Positions 30,971 through 39,389 of a stretch of 64,000 nt of DNA are shown in pieces. Where the stretch lies: the NCBI RefSeq assembly GCF_000775915.1, contig NZ_BBLT01000001.1, positions 744,001 through 808,000 of the forward strand. Direction: 5' to 3'. This DNA is from Sporocytophaga myxococcoides. GTDB lineage: Bacteria; Bacteroidota; Bacteroidia; Cytophagales; Cytophagaceae. The position numbers were made by a program, and so were the translations under genes. Position 1 is the first letter of the stretch, and the number at the start of each line of letters is the position of its first letter. The notes under the pieces were generated by a model that searched no databases, had not been told where the DNA came from, and worked only from the letters and a program-made list of their open reading frames with translations.

Positions 30971-31522
30971 ATGATGGATAATATTGACGAGTATTCTAAG
31001 GAAGTTTTTGAAGCAATTATTGATTATGGGTATGTAGTAAGATTTTATAATGAATTTCGTAAGCTTAATTTAGCTTTAGATTCAGACCCAGGAAGTGCAG
31101 AACTATTTTTTAAAAGAGGGTCACTTTATTACGATAATTATAAATATGAAGAAGCCTTAAAGGATTTTGATAAAGCTATATTAATTAACTCTAAATATTC
31201 CAGTTGTTATAATTCTAGAGGGTGTTTATACGGGAAGATGAAGAGATATGAAATGGCTGAATTGGATTTTACATTAGCAATAAAATATTCAAATAATGAA
31301 TCCAAAGGAATTTATTTTGCTAATAGATCGGCGTGTCGTGAAGATTTAAAAAAGTATCAATTGTCAATCGTAGACCTAAAGAAAGCAGCAGGATTAGGGC
31401 ATAAGGCAAGTATCAAAAAATTAAAGAGAAGAAATATAAAATTTGGAGAATATAGAGAAGATGAAAAATATTGTCCTGCTTGCCAAGAAAAACCTTGTAT
31501 GTGTAGTTCGTTCAACCCTTGA
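30971..31522 (+). CDS. TPR protein with C-terminal Cys motif, 183 aa
   Basis: Residues about 38-140 contain three tetratricopeptide repeats (AELFFKRGSLYYDNYKYEEA, CYNSRGCLYGKMKRYEMAE, YFANRSACREDLKKYQLS). The tail CPACQEKPCMC (about 167-177) is a likely metal site. It lies between the lysogeny genes and the first att repeat, a common place for cargo. Partner unknown. Confidence 0.7.
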   Translation: MMDNIDEYSKEVFEAIIDYGYVVRFYNEFRKLNLALDSDPGSAELFFKRGSLYYDNYKYEEALKDFDKAILINSKYSSCYNSRGCLYGKMKRYEMAELDFTLAIKYSNNESKGIYFANRSACREDLKKYQLSIVDLKKAAGLGHKASIKKLKRRNIKFGEYREDEKYCPACQEKPCMCSSFNP

Positions 31523-31590
31523 ATTGGATCATAATTTAAAAACAGATTCAACAAGATTTTTGCAATTTTCAGCAAAAACTTTGCCTATTA

Positions 31591-31838
31591 TCGACAAGAT
31601 TTTTGCAATGAAATGGTTTATTAATTAACTATTTAACATTTTTAATAATTTCTAATTGTAGTAAAAATACAAAATGGAAAATGTCAGAAACTGGCATCTG
31701 TACTGGCTTTCAGAGGTCCAAAAAAGGCATTGCCAGAAAAAAGCGGTTCTGTAAATATGCTTTGTGTTAACAACTTACAGGTTATCAATTGATTAAAAAA
31801 TAAAAGACAGCGGGTTCAAATCCCGCCACCCCGACGAA
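31591..31838 (+). repeat. Direct repeat copy A with tRNA 3' fragment (att site)
   Basis: About 248 bp that recur imperfectly at 35990-36238. The last part (31812-31836) is identical in both copies and is the T-arm plus acceptor 3' strand of a tRNA (GGGTTCAAATCCC, then GCCACCCCGA); the acceptor would be CGGGGTG, as in many tRNA-Pro. No 5' half of that tRNA is in the window. A 16-nt motif starting ACAAGATTTTT occurs at 31551-31566 and again at 31594-31609, possible integrase arm sites. Confidence 0.7.
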
Positions 31839-31955
31839 TATAACTCTGATTGTCAGGTGGTTGTCTGTGACAGTCGCCTTGGCAGGCAGAAAAAAAGCCA
31901 ATTTTTTGTCAAAATTTTTATAAATAATTAGGGGAAAACACTCTTATTACCCCTG

Positions 31956-33206
31956 ATGAGACCTAAAATCAGAAAGTATATAATTGAAAATTATTCAGTA
32001 AATGATTCTACTTTATATCCATATGAATTAGGAAGAATAGTAATTCCTAAAGATGAAGCAGGAAGACCAGATCTTAAAAGGAATTGGCATGTAGAATATC
32101 GGATATGGAACATTGACCTTGAAAGGCTAGTAAGAAAAAGAGAAAGCAAAGGCTTAAATAAATTTGCCACAATAAGTCAGCGGAACAAAGCAGCTCGAAT
32201 TCTTAAAAAAGAAATAGACCTCTTGTTAATTAAGGGAGCTGTTACTTTCTTAAAAAGCAAGAATGGTCAAAGTGGTATTGATCTTAATACAGCTACACTC
32301 CTGAATGCTTTTGACTTTGCATGCAAGATAAAATTCTTGGATTTGGAAAAGGGGACAAAGTCAGGATTTAAATCTCTTAGAAAGCATTTAGTATCGTGGT
32401 ATAGCCATGAGCCAAAGTATGAAGCCTATCTCTTTAAAGAATATACTACTCAGATAATATATCAGTTCTTTGATTTTTTAAGTACTACCATTGTAGATGC
32501 TAAAACGAAAAAGGTAATGAGTAAAAAGACTTACAATAACTATGTAGGTTACCTTTCGATTATTTTTAACTTTTATCTAGATAGAGAATTGATTCGCCAC
32601 AATCCAGTAACTAAAGTAAAAAGGAAAAAGGCCTACTCAGGAAAGCACATACCATATAGTGATGATGAAATAGAAAGAATTAAGAATCATATTATTGAGA
32701 AAAAAGATCATCAACTATTATTATTTATCCAATTCATATATTTTGCCTTCCTCAGACCAACCGAAGAGTTAAGGTATTTGAAGATTGATAACATTCAAAA
32801 AGATACAATTTACGTTCCCCCGGAAATTGCAAAAAACGATAGAGGGCAACATATAAGGATACCAAGAGCTTTAGAAATAATCATTGAAGAAAAGAAATTG
32901 CGAGATTATCCTAAAAGTTTTTATATCTTTTCTGCTGCAGGAACACCAGGGCTTGATCATGTTGGTCAAAATTATTTCTATAGAAGACATAGAAAAGTGT
33001 TAGACTCTCTTGGTTTATATGGATTCGGTAAGGACTTGTATAGTTATAAACATACTGGAAATATTAGGCTCTTTAAAGCTGGAGCAGATATAAAGACGGT
33101 ACAAGAACAGAACCGACACTCATCGATGCAACAGACTGACACTTATTTGAGAGGTCTCGGGCTTTTTCGGGATGGGAGAGAGTTAGATATTTTTCCAGAT
33201 TTTTGA
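31956..33206 (+). CDS. Tyrosine recombinase/integrase, 416 aa
   Basis: Residues about 150-215 are the SAM-like core-binding domain; the catalytic domain spans about 230-400. Catalytic residues seen: R267 (FLRPTEELRYL), K293, K365-H366 (YSYKHTGNIR, Lys in the place of the usual Arg, as in many Bacteroidota enzymes), H388 (NRHSS) and nucleophile Y397 (TDTYLRG). It starts 118 nt inside the left att repeat and reads inward. It probably moves the 4.4-kb element; whether it also serves the prophage is unclear. Confidence 0.9.
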   Translation: MRPKIRKYIIENYSVNDSTLYPYELGRIVIPKDEAGRPDLKRNWHVEYRIWNIDLERLVRKRESKGLNKFATISQRNKAARILKKEIDLLLIKGAVTFLKSKNGQSGIDLNTATLLNAFDFACKIKFLDLEKGTKSGFKSLRKHLVSWYSHEPKYEAYLFKEYTTQIIYQFFDFLSTTIVDAKTKKVMSKKTYNNYVGYLSIIFNFYLDRELIRHNPVTKVKRKKAYSGKHIPYSDDEIERIKNHIIEKKDHQLLLFIQFIYFAFLRPTEELRYLKIDNIQKDTIYVPPEIAKNDRGQHIRIPRALEIIIEEKKLRDYPKSFYIFSAAGTPGLDHVGQNYFYRRHRKVLDSLGLYGFGKDLYSYKHTGNIRLFKAGADIKTVQEQNRHSSMQQTDTYLRGLGLFRDGRELDIFPDF

Positions 33207-33302
33207 TATGTAAAAAAAGTATTTTGATGTTATAATTTTTATATAAATTATAGCAACTTATTTGTTGTTTGATAAAATTAAAGAACCTGTAATTTTTTCT
33301 AA

Positions 33303-34478
33303 ATGAATAACATTGTTTATAATAATTCCATTACAAACTCTTCTATAATTGGTAAGATACCAAATTTTCCTCAAGAAGAAGAAAAGTTAATTTTTGCAAA
33401 TATATTTGAACAGCTATTACTATTTGATAAATTAGTTTTAAATACTGATTACGAAAATTATACACTTTCCTTTTTAATTAGTAAACTGGGTTTAGCGACT
33501 GTTGAAAGATTGATTGCAAGTAATTACATAAACTTTTCAATAAAATCATCAGTAATTTTTACCAGCACAGGCAAACAGAAAAATGATGGAACAATTGATA
33601 CCTCTTCTATCTATTCTCAGCCTCCTATAGTTGGCGGAGTATTATCTGATAATGAACTTGACCCTGAAACCAATATTTATAAGGCACTAAGAAGATTCAA
33701 TATTGACAAAAGTAATAGAAATAGACTTATTAAAATCATTACACCAAAGTATATAAAGATTGACAATATGAAACTTGGTGTAGATACAACTAAGTTTATA
33801 ATTGATTCATATACAAATAATACTTTAGCAAAAGTTGGATTACCATTTCTAAAAGACCCATTTGATTTAGACATTGTTGAAAGACAAAAATTACTTGAGC
33901 TTGGGCACTCTATTTTGGAAGCAGGAATAATAAATAAGAATGGCTTTAAAAGTTACAATAATTACAATCATTTAGAAATTGTAGAGCAAAGTTTTGAAAA
34001 TATTGGTAAGGCTTATCATATAAGTGAGAATGTCTCCGAGATTTTAAGGATTGAAAATACTCCAGATCTAAAGGAAATATATTTACAAAACAGCTTTAAT
34101 ATGTCAGATATTTTTAAATTAAGACATTTAAAAAGCGCAAAATATTTTAGAAAATGGATAAATGAGGTTGGAGAAAATTCTAATGCAAAAGAAGTAACTG
34201 AAGCCTACATAGCGGAGATAAAAAATGCAAAAAGATTTTTCGACTCTGCTAAAGGAAAGATTATTAAACACACAGTTTTATTTGGTGCAACTGCTGGATT
34301 AGGAGGATTAATTGCAGGTAGTTTAGGATTAGCTTTGGGCGCGGCAGCAAAAACTATTGTCGACCCCGCAGTAGATTATGGTTTGGGAATGATTGAGGAG
34401 TTTACTGTAGATAGATTGCTTGAAGGTAAGAATCCTAAAATTTTTATCGACAAAATGAAGGAGGAATTAAAGAAATAA
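33303..34478 (+). CDS. Unknown protein with C-terminal glycine-rich hydrophobic hairpin, 391 aa
   Basis: No family recognised. Residues 1-310 are soluble and mixed helix and strand; residues about 325-360 are Gly/Ala-rich and hydrophobic (LFGATAGLGGLIAGSLGLAL), able to form a membrane hairpin, followed by a helical tail. It lies between the integrase and the HEPN-like gene inside the att repeats, so it is probably cargo. A membrane-acting effector or a sensor partner are possible readings. Confidence 0.6.
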   Translation: MNNIVYNNSITNSSIIGKIPNFPQEEEKLIFANIFEQLLLFDKLVLNTDYENYTLSFLISKLGLATVERLIASNYINFSIKSSVIFTSTGKQKNDGTIDTSSIYSQPPIVGGVLSDNELDPETNIYKALRRFNIDKSNRNRLIKIITPKYIKIDNMKLGVDTTKFIIDSYTNNTLAKVGLPFLKDPFDLDIVERQKLLELGHSILEAGIINKNGFKSYNNYNHLEIVEQSFENIGKAYHISENVSEILRIENTPDLKEIYLQNSFNMSDIFKLRHLKSAKYFRKWINEVGENSNAKEVTEAYIAEIKNAKRFFDSAKGKIIKHTVLFGATAGLGGLIAGSLGLALGAAAKTIVDPAVDYGLGMIEEFTVDRLLEGKNPKIFIDKMKEELKK

Positions 34479-34652
34479 AGCAATTGACAAGGCATAAAAG
34501 GTACGGAGGAATTATAATTAAAAGAGCGTGGATAATGATACTACCCAAAAGCTGAATCGCAATTTTACAGACGTGCACATTTAAGAGATTTCGGAACTTT
34601 TTTGTAATAAAACAGACTTTGAAATTTTCCGGAATTTTAAATCACATTTTTT

Positions 34653-35882
34653 ATGGATAAAATTAAAGTAGAATATATTGTAGTAATTGACACTCAAGAT
34701 GGCTTCTGTAGCACAATTCAGGCCTTTAATAATTACTTAGAATCTAATGCAGATATTCAAATTATTAACAAAGGCAAATGTATAAAATTTAAAGAATTGG
34801 AAATTGCCTATGACGTTTTATTAGATAATGTAGTTGATCCGCATTTTAAATCATTTCATACTAAATTTATTTGTAATAATGTTGGTGGAATAGAAGTGTT
34901 TTCTTCCTTTCTGAAAGTGATTAGGGGACTTTTGATCACTGCATCGGGAAAGAAGCCAGTTTCGCTATGGGATGATATTAGTTTGTATTATTCTCAGCAA
35001 GCATATCCCAAGATCAATGAAATTGAAAATTTGATGCGGAAGCTTCTTACAAAATTTTCAGTCACAAAGCTAGGTAGCAAATGGATTGATGAAAACATAC
35101 CTGAAGAAATTAAAAGCTCAGTAAAGAAAAAGGAAAAGGAAATGTTCTCAAACGAAGCAGACTATTTATATCAAACCGATTTTAAAGATTTAACTACATT
35201 TCTTTCCGGAAAAATAAAGACTCCTGATATTAAAGAGTTACATGAGAATATAAATAATGCTTCTAAGATTGAAGATTTAGATTTAAATCATCTTAAGAGT
35301 TTTATACCAACCAATAATTGGAATAAGTACTTTTCAAAAGTTGTTAAAATAGAATGGAAGGATTTTGAGACTAAATGGCTAAATCTATACAAGCTCAGGT
35401 GTAAAGTTGCGCATAATAATTTTATAAATAAAAATGATTACAATGAAATAGTTCAACTTACAACCAAGTTGCGTGAGCCTCTTGAAATGGCAATTTCAGA
35501 ATTAGATAAAATTGATCTTTCACCGGATGATTTCAATCATCTCACAGATGCATTTTCTGAACGTTCATTTTATTTAGAGGTTAAGTTTCAAGAAAAGATG
35601 CTAAGTATTTATGCCTTATTTAAAAAATTGGCTAATCAGCAAGACAACCTTTATTTGGACTTATTTGATGACGATAACATGGAGGTAGCTATGTATCTTA
35701 TAGGAAAAGGTGTACTACCTTCTTCAATATTAAGCGAACTTTATGCTTTAATCGGAATGGAGAAAATTATAAAATCTGGCCATGGCAAGGCTTCTTCTAA
35801 TGATATTGAAAGATGTATATGGGATGCAGAAGTATTTATGCACCAGCTTTCAAATTTTCTAAAACAAGAAGATATAAAATAA
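34653..35882 (+). CDS. Putative HEPN-domain protein, 409 aa
   Basis: Helical protein of 409 residues. Residues about 235-285 carry LYKLRCKVAHNNF with the HEPN ribonuclease motif RxxxxH (R249, H254) between two long helices. Residues 118-132 (YPKINEIENLMRKLL) resemble the first helix of HEPN domains. HEPN proteins with this motif are usually RNases in toxin-antitoxin or abortive-infection systems. The N-terminal 100 residues are beta-rich and unassigned, possibly a sensor. Located beside an integrase between att repeats, as expected for defence cargo. Fold probable, activity inferred. Confidence 0.6.
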   Translation: MDKIKVEYIVVIDTQDGFCSTIQAFNNYLESNADIQIINKGKCIKFKELEIAYDVLLDNVVDPHFKSFHTKFICNNVGGIEVFSSFLKVIRGLLITASGKKPVSLWDDISLYYSQQAYPKINEIENLMRKLLTKFSVTKLGSKWIDENIPEEIKSSVKKKEKEMFSNEADYLYQTDFKDLTTFLSGKIKTPDIKELHENINNASKIEDLDLNHLKSFIPTNNWNKYFSKVVKIEWKDFETKWLNLYKLRCKVAHNNFINKNDYNEIVQLTTKLREPLEMAISELDKIDLSPDDFNHLTDAFSERSFYLEVKFQEKMLSIYALFKKLANQQDNLYLDLFDDDNMEVAMYLIGKGVLPSSILSELYALIGMEKIIKSGHGKASSNDIERCIWDAEVFMHQLSNFLKQEDIK

Positions 35883-35989
35883 AAAAAATTACATCCATTT
35901 CTCATTTTCCCTTCCATTTTCTGATAATCAAAATTTTGACCGATTTCAACATAAATTAGGATTGAATACAACAAAAAATATGTCGATTT

Positions 35990-36238
35990 TCGACAAGATT
36001 TTTGTAATGAAATGCTTTATTAATTAGCTATTTAACTTTTTTAACTTATATTTGATTATAGTAATAATCCAAAATGGAAAACGTCTGAAACTGGCATCTA
36101 TACTGGCTTTCAGGGGTTCAAAAAAGGTAGTTGCCAGAAAAAGGCAGATCTGGAATTAGGTTTTAAGTCAATAACTTACAGATTTTCAGTTAATTAAAAA
36201 GTTAAAAACAGTGGGTTCAAATCCCGCCACCCCGACGG
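35990..36238 (+). repeat. Direct repeat copy B with tRNA 3' fragment (att site)
   Basis: Second copy of the 248-bp repeat; the identical core is 36213-36237, exactly 4,401 bp from copy A. Outside the core it differs by scattered substitutions and small indels, more than a fresh target duplication would show. It marks the right end of the island; chromosomal genes follow. Confidence 0.7.
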
Positions 36239-36248
36239 ATATTACTTA

Positions 36249-36278
36249 AATAGCCGATCATTTTTGTGATCGGCTATT
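36249..36278 (-). terminator. Intrinsic terminator at the island-chromosome border
   Basis: A 12-bp stem (AATAGCCGATCA/TGATCGGCTATT) flanked by T- and A-runs, directly after the stop of the minus-strand TPR gene. Confidence 0.8.
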
Positions 36279-36282
36279 TTTT

Positions 36283-36612
36283 TTACTCTTCTGAAATTTC
36301 ATCCAGAAACTGATTGTATGCAGATCTTAATTCCTGATTTGCCTTCATATCTTTTACTTTAAAAGTAATTTCCAAACCTTTCTTATAAACTTCTTCCGCT
36401 TTTTCAAGTTGTCCTAATTTGAAGAATAGGTTAGCTGCATGGTAATATGTCCCCGTGTAATCTTCATGATTTTCCAGAAGAATTGAAAAATAATTTACTG
36501 ATTTCTGAACATCTGTATTGAGGTACTCTATAGCTAATGCATATATGGTAAATGGATCTTGAGGGTCTTCCTTATAATATTGCAAGAGTAATTCAAGTCT
36601 TGAATTATTCAT
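36283..36612 (-). CDS. Small TPR protein, 109 aa
   Basis: Two to three tetratricopeptide units (FTIYALAIEYLNTDVQKSV, GTYYHAANLFFKLGQLEKAE) fill the protein; no signal peptide. Divergent from etfB with a 78-nt gap. Probably a cytoplasmic adaptor of the core genome; partner unknown. Confidence 0.75.
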   Translation of the reverse strand: MNNSRLELLLQYYKEDPQDPFTIYALAIEYLNTDVQKSVNYFSILLENHEDYTGTYYHAANLFFKLGQLEKAEEVYKKGLEITFKVKDMKANQELRSAYNQFLDEISEE

Positions 36613-36690
36613 TAATTTTTATTTTTATTAGTGAAATATGTAACTTCATCGCAAATTTATAGTTTATTAGAAGGAATTAAACATATTTTT

Positions 36691-37428
36691 ATGAAGATAT
36701 TAGTTTGTATCAGTAACGTTCCGGACACCACTTCCAAAATCTCATTCACAGATAACAATACAAAATTAAATACTTCCGGTATCCAATATATAATTGGTCC
36801 ATATGATGAATATGCGCTTTCAAGAGCTATTGAGCTGAAGGAAGCTGCCGGGGGAACTGTTACTGTATTAAATGTTGGAGAAGCCGACACCGAGCCTACC
36901 ATAAGAAAAGCCTTGGCAATAGGAGCAGACGATGCTATCAGAATCAATGCATTTCCTAAAGATGCATTTTATGTAGCAAGTCAGATAGCTGCAGTTGTTA
37001 AATCTGAAAATTACGATTTAATACTAATGGGTAGAGAGTCTATTGATTATAACAGTGGACTTGTTCATGGTATCGTAGGAGAGTTGCTGGGAATTCCGTC
37101 AGTATCTCCTGTTATGAAACTTGATATTGAAGGCGGAAAAGCGATCATGTCTAGAGAAATTGAAGGCGGAAAAGAAATTGTTGAAGCCCAGCTTCCTTTG
37201 GTTGCCGGATGTCAGGAGCCTATTGCTGAATGGAAGATTCCAAACATGAGAGGCATTATGTCTGCAAGAACCAAACCTTTGAAAGTTGTTGAACCTACTG
37301 ATGTAGCTGATAATGTAAAGTTGCTGAATTATGAATTGCCTGCTCCGAAAGGTGCCTGCAAAATGATCGATGCATCAACTCCTGAAAAGCTTTTTGATTT
37401 GTTGAAAAACGAAGCAAAAGTTCTTTAA
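36691..37428 (+). CDS. etfB: Electron transfer flavoprotein beta subunit
   Basis: I choose the ATG at 36691 (MKILVCISNVPDT), giving 246 residues, the usual length; a frame 20 codons longer has no homologous sequence. Motifs: AMP-binding NxGxxxxEPTIRKALAIGADDA (about 70-90) and DLILMGRESIDYNSGLVHG (about 112-130). EtfB and EtfA form the FAD-bearing heterodimer that passes electrons from acyl-CoA dehydrogenases to the quinone pool. etfA follows 40 nt downstream. Confidence 0.93.
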   Translation: MKILVCISNVPDTTSKISFTDNNTKLNTSGIQYIIGPYDEYALSRAIELKEAAGGTVTVLNVGEADTEPTIRKALAIGADDAIRINAFPKDAFYVASQIAAVVKSENYDLILMGRESIDYNSGLVHGIVGELLGIPSVSPVMKLDIEGGKAIMSREIEGGKEIVEAQLPLVAGCQEPIAEWKIPNMRGIMSARTKPLKVVEPTDVADNVKLLNYELPAPKGACKMIDASTPEKLFDLLKNEAKVL

Positions 37429-37468
37429 TTAATTAATCTAATTTTTAAATCATAAACTAAATTTATAT

Positions 37469-38434
37469 ATGTCAGTTTTAGTTTTTGTAGAAGGCGCAGG
37501 CGGTGAGATTAAAAAATCTTCTCTTGAGGCTGTAGGATACGCTTCAGCACTTGCCAAAAAAATCAATACTCAGGCAGTTGCATTAGTTATAGGAAACTAT
37601 TCTGATGATCAAATAAGTTCCCTGGGCAAATTCGGAGCTTCAAAAGTTTTATCCTGTAAAAATGATAAACTTTCACAGCCTTTACCGATGCCCTATGCTT
37701 CTGCAATTGCTGAAGCGGCAAAAAAGGAAAATGCAGACACTATTATCCTTTCAAGGTCTTCTGTTGTAGATGCTATAGCGTCAAGGCTAGCGCTTAAACT
37801 TGGAGCTGGAATTGTAACCAATGTTGTTGACCTTCCTGACCTTTCTTCCGGGTTCAAAGTTAAAAAATCCATTTATACAGGTAAAGCTTTTGCTTTCTAC
37901 GATTTAACTTCTGCTAAGAAAGTAATAACAATATCAAAGAATGCATATTCTGCAGTGGAGGGTAGTGGTTCAGCTACAGTTGAAGCTTTTGACCCCCAAT
38001 TATCTGACAGCGATTTTAAAGTCCAAATTAAGGAAACTCAAAAGGCAACCGGCGATGTTTTATTGACTGAAGCTGATATAGTTGTTTCTGGTGGCAGAGG
38101 TTTGAAGGGTCCTGAAAACTGGAATCTGGTTATTGATCTTGCAAAAGCTTTGGGAGCCGCAACAGGATGCTCTAAACCAGTTTCTGATCTTGACTGGAGG
38201 CCACATCATGAACATGTGGGGCAAACAGGTGTAAAGGTCAGTCCAAATTTGTATATTGCATTAGGAATCTCGGGAGCAATTCAGCATCTTGCAGGTGTGA
38301 ATTCCTCAAAAGTGATCGTCGTTGTTAACAAAGATCCTGAAGCGCCGTTTTTTAAAGCAGCAGATTATGGCATTGTGGGCGATGTTTTTGAGGTAGTGCC
38401 TAAATTAATTGAAGCTGCCAAGGCATTAAAATAA
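37469..38434 (+). CDS. etfA: Electron transfer flavoprotein alpha subunit
   Basis: 321 residues, normal for EtfA. The C-terminal FAD-binding domain shows VVSGGRGLKGPENW (about 210-223), the HEHVGQTGVKVSPNLYIALG stretch and GISGAIQHLAG (about 268-278). It carries the redox FAD of the EtfAB dimer. Operon with etfB. Confidence 0.93.
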   Translation: MSVLVFVEGAGGEIKKSSLEAVGYASALAKKINTQAVALVIGNYSDDQISSLGKFGASKVLSCKNDKLSQPLPMPYASAIAEAAKKENADTIILSRSSVVDAIASRLALKLGAGIVTNVVDLPDLSSGFKVKKSIYTGKAFAFYDLTSAKKVITISKNAYSAVEGSGSATVEAFDPQLSDSDFKVQIKETQKATGDVLLTEADIVVSGGRGLKGPENWNLVIDLAKALGAATGCSKPVSDLDWRPHHEHVGQTGVKVSPNLYIALGISGAIQHLAGVNSSKVIVVVNKDPEAPFFKAADYGIVGDVFEVVPKLIEAAKALK

Positions 38435-38440
38435 AAAAAA

Positions 38441-39049
38441 GTGGATAAGATCAAGTTAGAAATATTAGGTCTCTCTTCGAGCCAGTCTCAATCTGGCTCT
38501 TTTGCATTAGTATTAGGTGAAGAAAGTGGTAACAGACGGTTGCCAATTATTATTGGTATGTTTGAAGCTCAGGCGATTGCTATAGAAATCGAAAAAATTG
38601 TGCCAAACAGACCCATGACTCATGATCTCTTTAAATCATTTGCGCTTGGATTTAATTTCACAGTTGATGAAATCGTGATCTCAGACCTAAAAGAAGGGGT
38701 ATTCTTTGCTAAAATAGTTTGTACGGATGGCATTAAATCCATTGAGATAGACGCCAGACCTTCTGATGCCATTGCAATAGGCTTGCGGTTCGAAGTTCCT
38801 ATCTATACTTATGAAAATATTCTCTCTGAAGCTGGCATTGTTCTTAGCGATCTCAGTGAAGAAGAATCAGGGGTAAAACCTGAAAAAGAAAAAAAGGAAG
38901 AAGCAAAAAAAGCAGAACCCAAAAATCTTTCTGATCAAATTAAAGATACTTCATCTGATCAGCTAAAAGTTATGCTCGATGAGGCCTTGATGAAAGAAGA
39001 TTACGAAAAAGCTGCTCGAATTCGTGATGAGTTAAATAAAAGAAATTGA
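38441..39049 (+). CDS. Bifunctional nuclease (DUF151) family protein with UVR domain
   Basis: GTG start 6 nt after etfA. Residues about 1-130 match the DUF151/BFN domain (LGLSSSQSQSGSFALVLGE, RRLPIIIGMFEAQAIAIE, RPMTHDLF, DARPSDAIAIGLRF). A Lys/Glu linker is followed by a UvrB/UvrC-type motif (about 168-200, LMKEDYEKAARIRDEL). Known members have nuclease activity in vitro; the role in bacteria is not settled. Same operon as etfBA, ended by a terminator at 39052. Confidence 0.85.
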   Translation: MDKIKLEILGLSSSQSQSGSFALVLGEESGNRRLPIIIGMFEAQAIAIEIEKIVPNRPMTHDLFKSFALGFNFTVDEIVISDLKEGVFFAKIVCTDGIKSIEIDARPSDAIAIGLRFEVPIYTYENILSEAGIVLSDLSEEESGVKPEKEKKEEAKKAEPKNLSDQIKDTSSDQLKVMLDEALMKEDYEKAARIRDELNKRN

Positions 39050-39051
39050 TT

Positions 39052-39079
39052 AAAACCGGAGTCCTTCTCCGGTTTTTTT
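39052..39079 (+). terminator. Intrinsic terminator of the etfBA operon
   Basis: AAAACCGGAG/CTCCGGTTTT stem with a 5-nt loop and a run of T, 2 nt after the stop. Confidence 0.85.
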
Positions 39080-39389
39080 ATTTTTGAAAGTTTAATACTA
39101 TAAAATTTTTGAACTCAATTTTGAACTTGAGTAGTACCTTATTTTTTTAAATCCTGATTTATTTTAAGCTGCTTCTTTCTACTTCTTTTCCATTTGTGGA
39201 AGAATTACTATCACATCATTTTTTAGATTAAAGTGATGGTTTAATAAAATGCTTCAGTTGAATGGGCAATTTGAGCTGATTTTCTAATCCTTTGATTTAA
39301 AATTTTAACCTCACTAAAATGTCTTTGTATAATTACAATATGTTAACCTTTTGCTTTTCAGTTTGTAGCATTAAAACATAATAGCTAAC
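39080..39389. other. 310-nt intergenic region without gene
   Basis: AT-rich; no convincing open frame, repeat or hairpin seen. Presumably holds the promoter of the broken exported-protein gene that follows. Confidence 0.5.

Noticed and set aside
31591-31838. Part of a tmRNA gene (ssrA) as the att site
   Set aside because: The 3' end resembles tmRNA, but no tag-peptide frame ending in A-A-stop is found in the repeat; a tRNA-Pro-like acceptor fits better. Not fully excluded.
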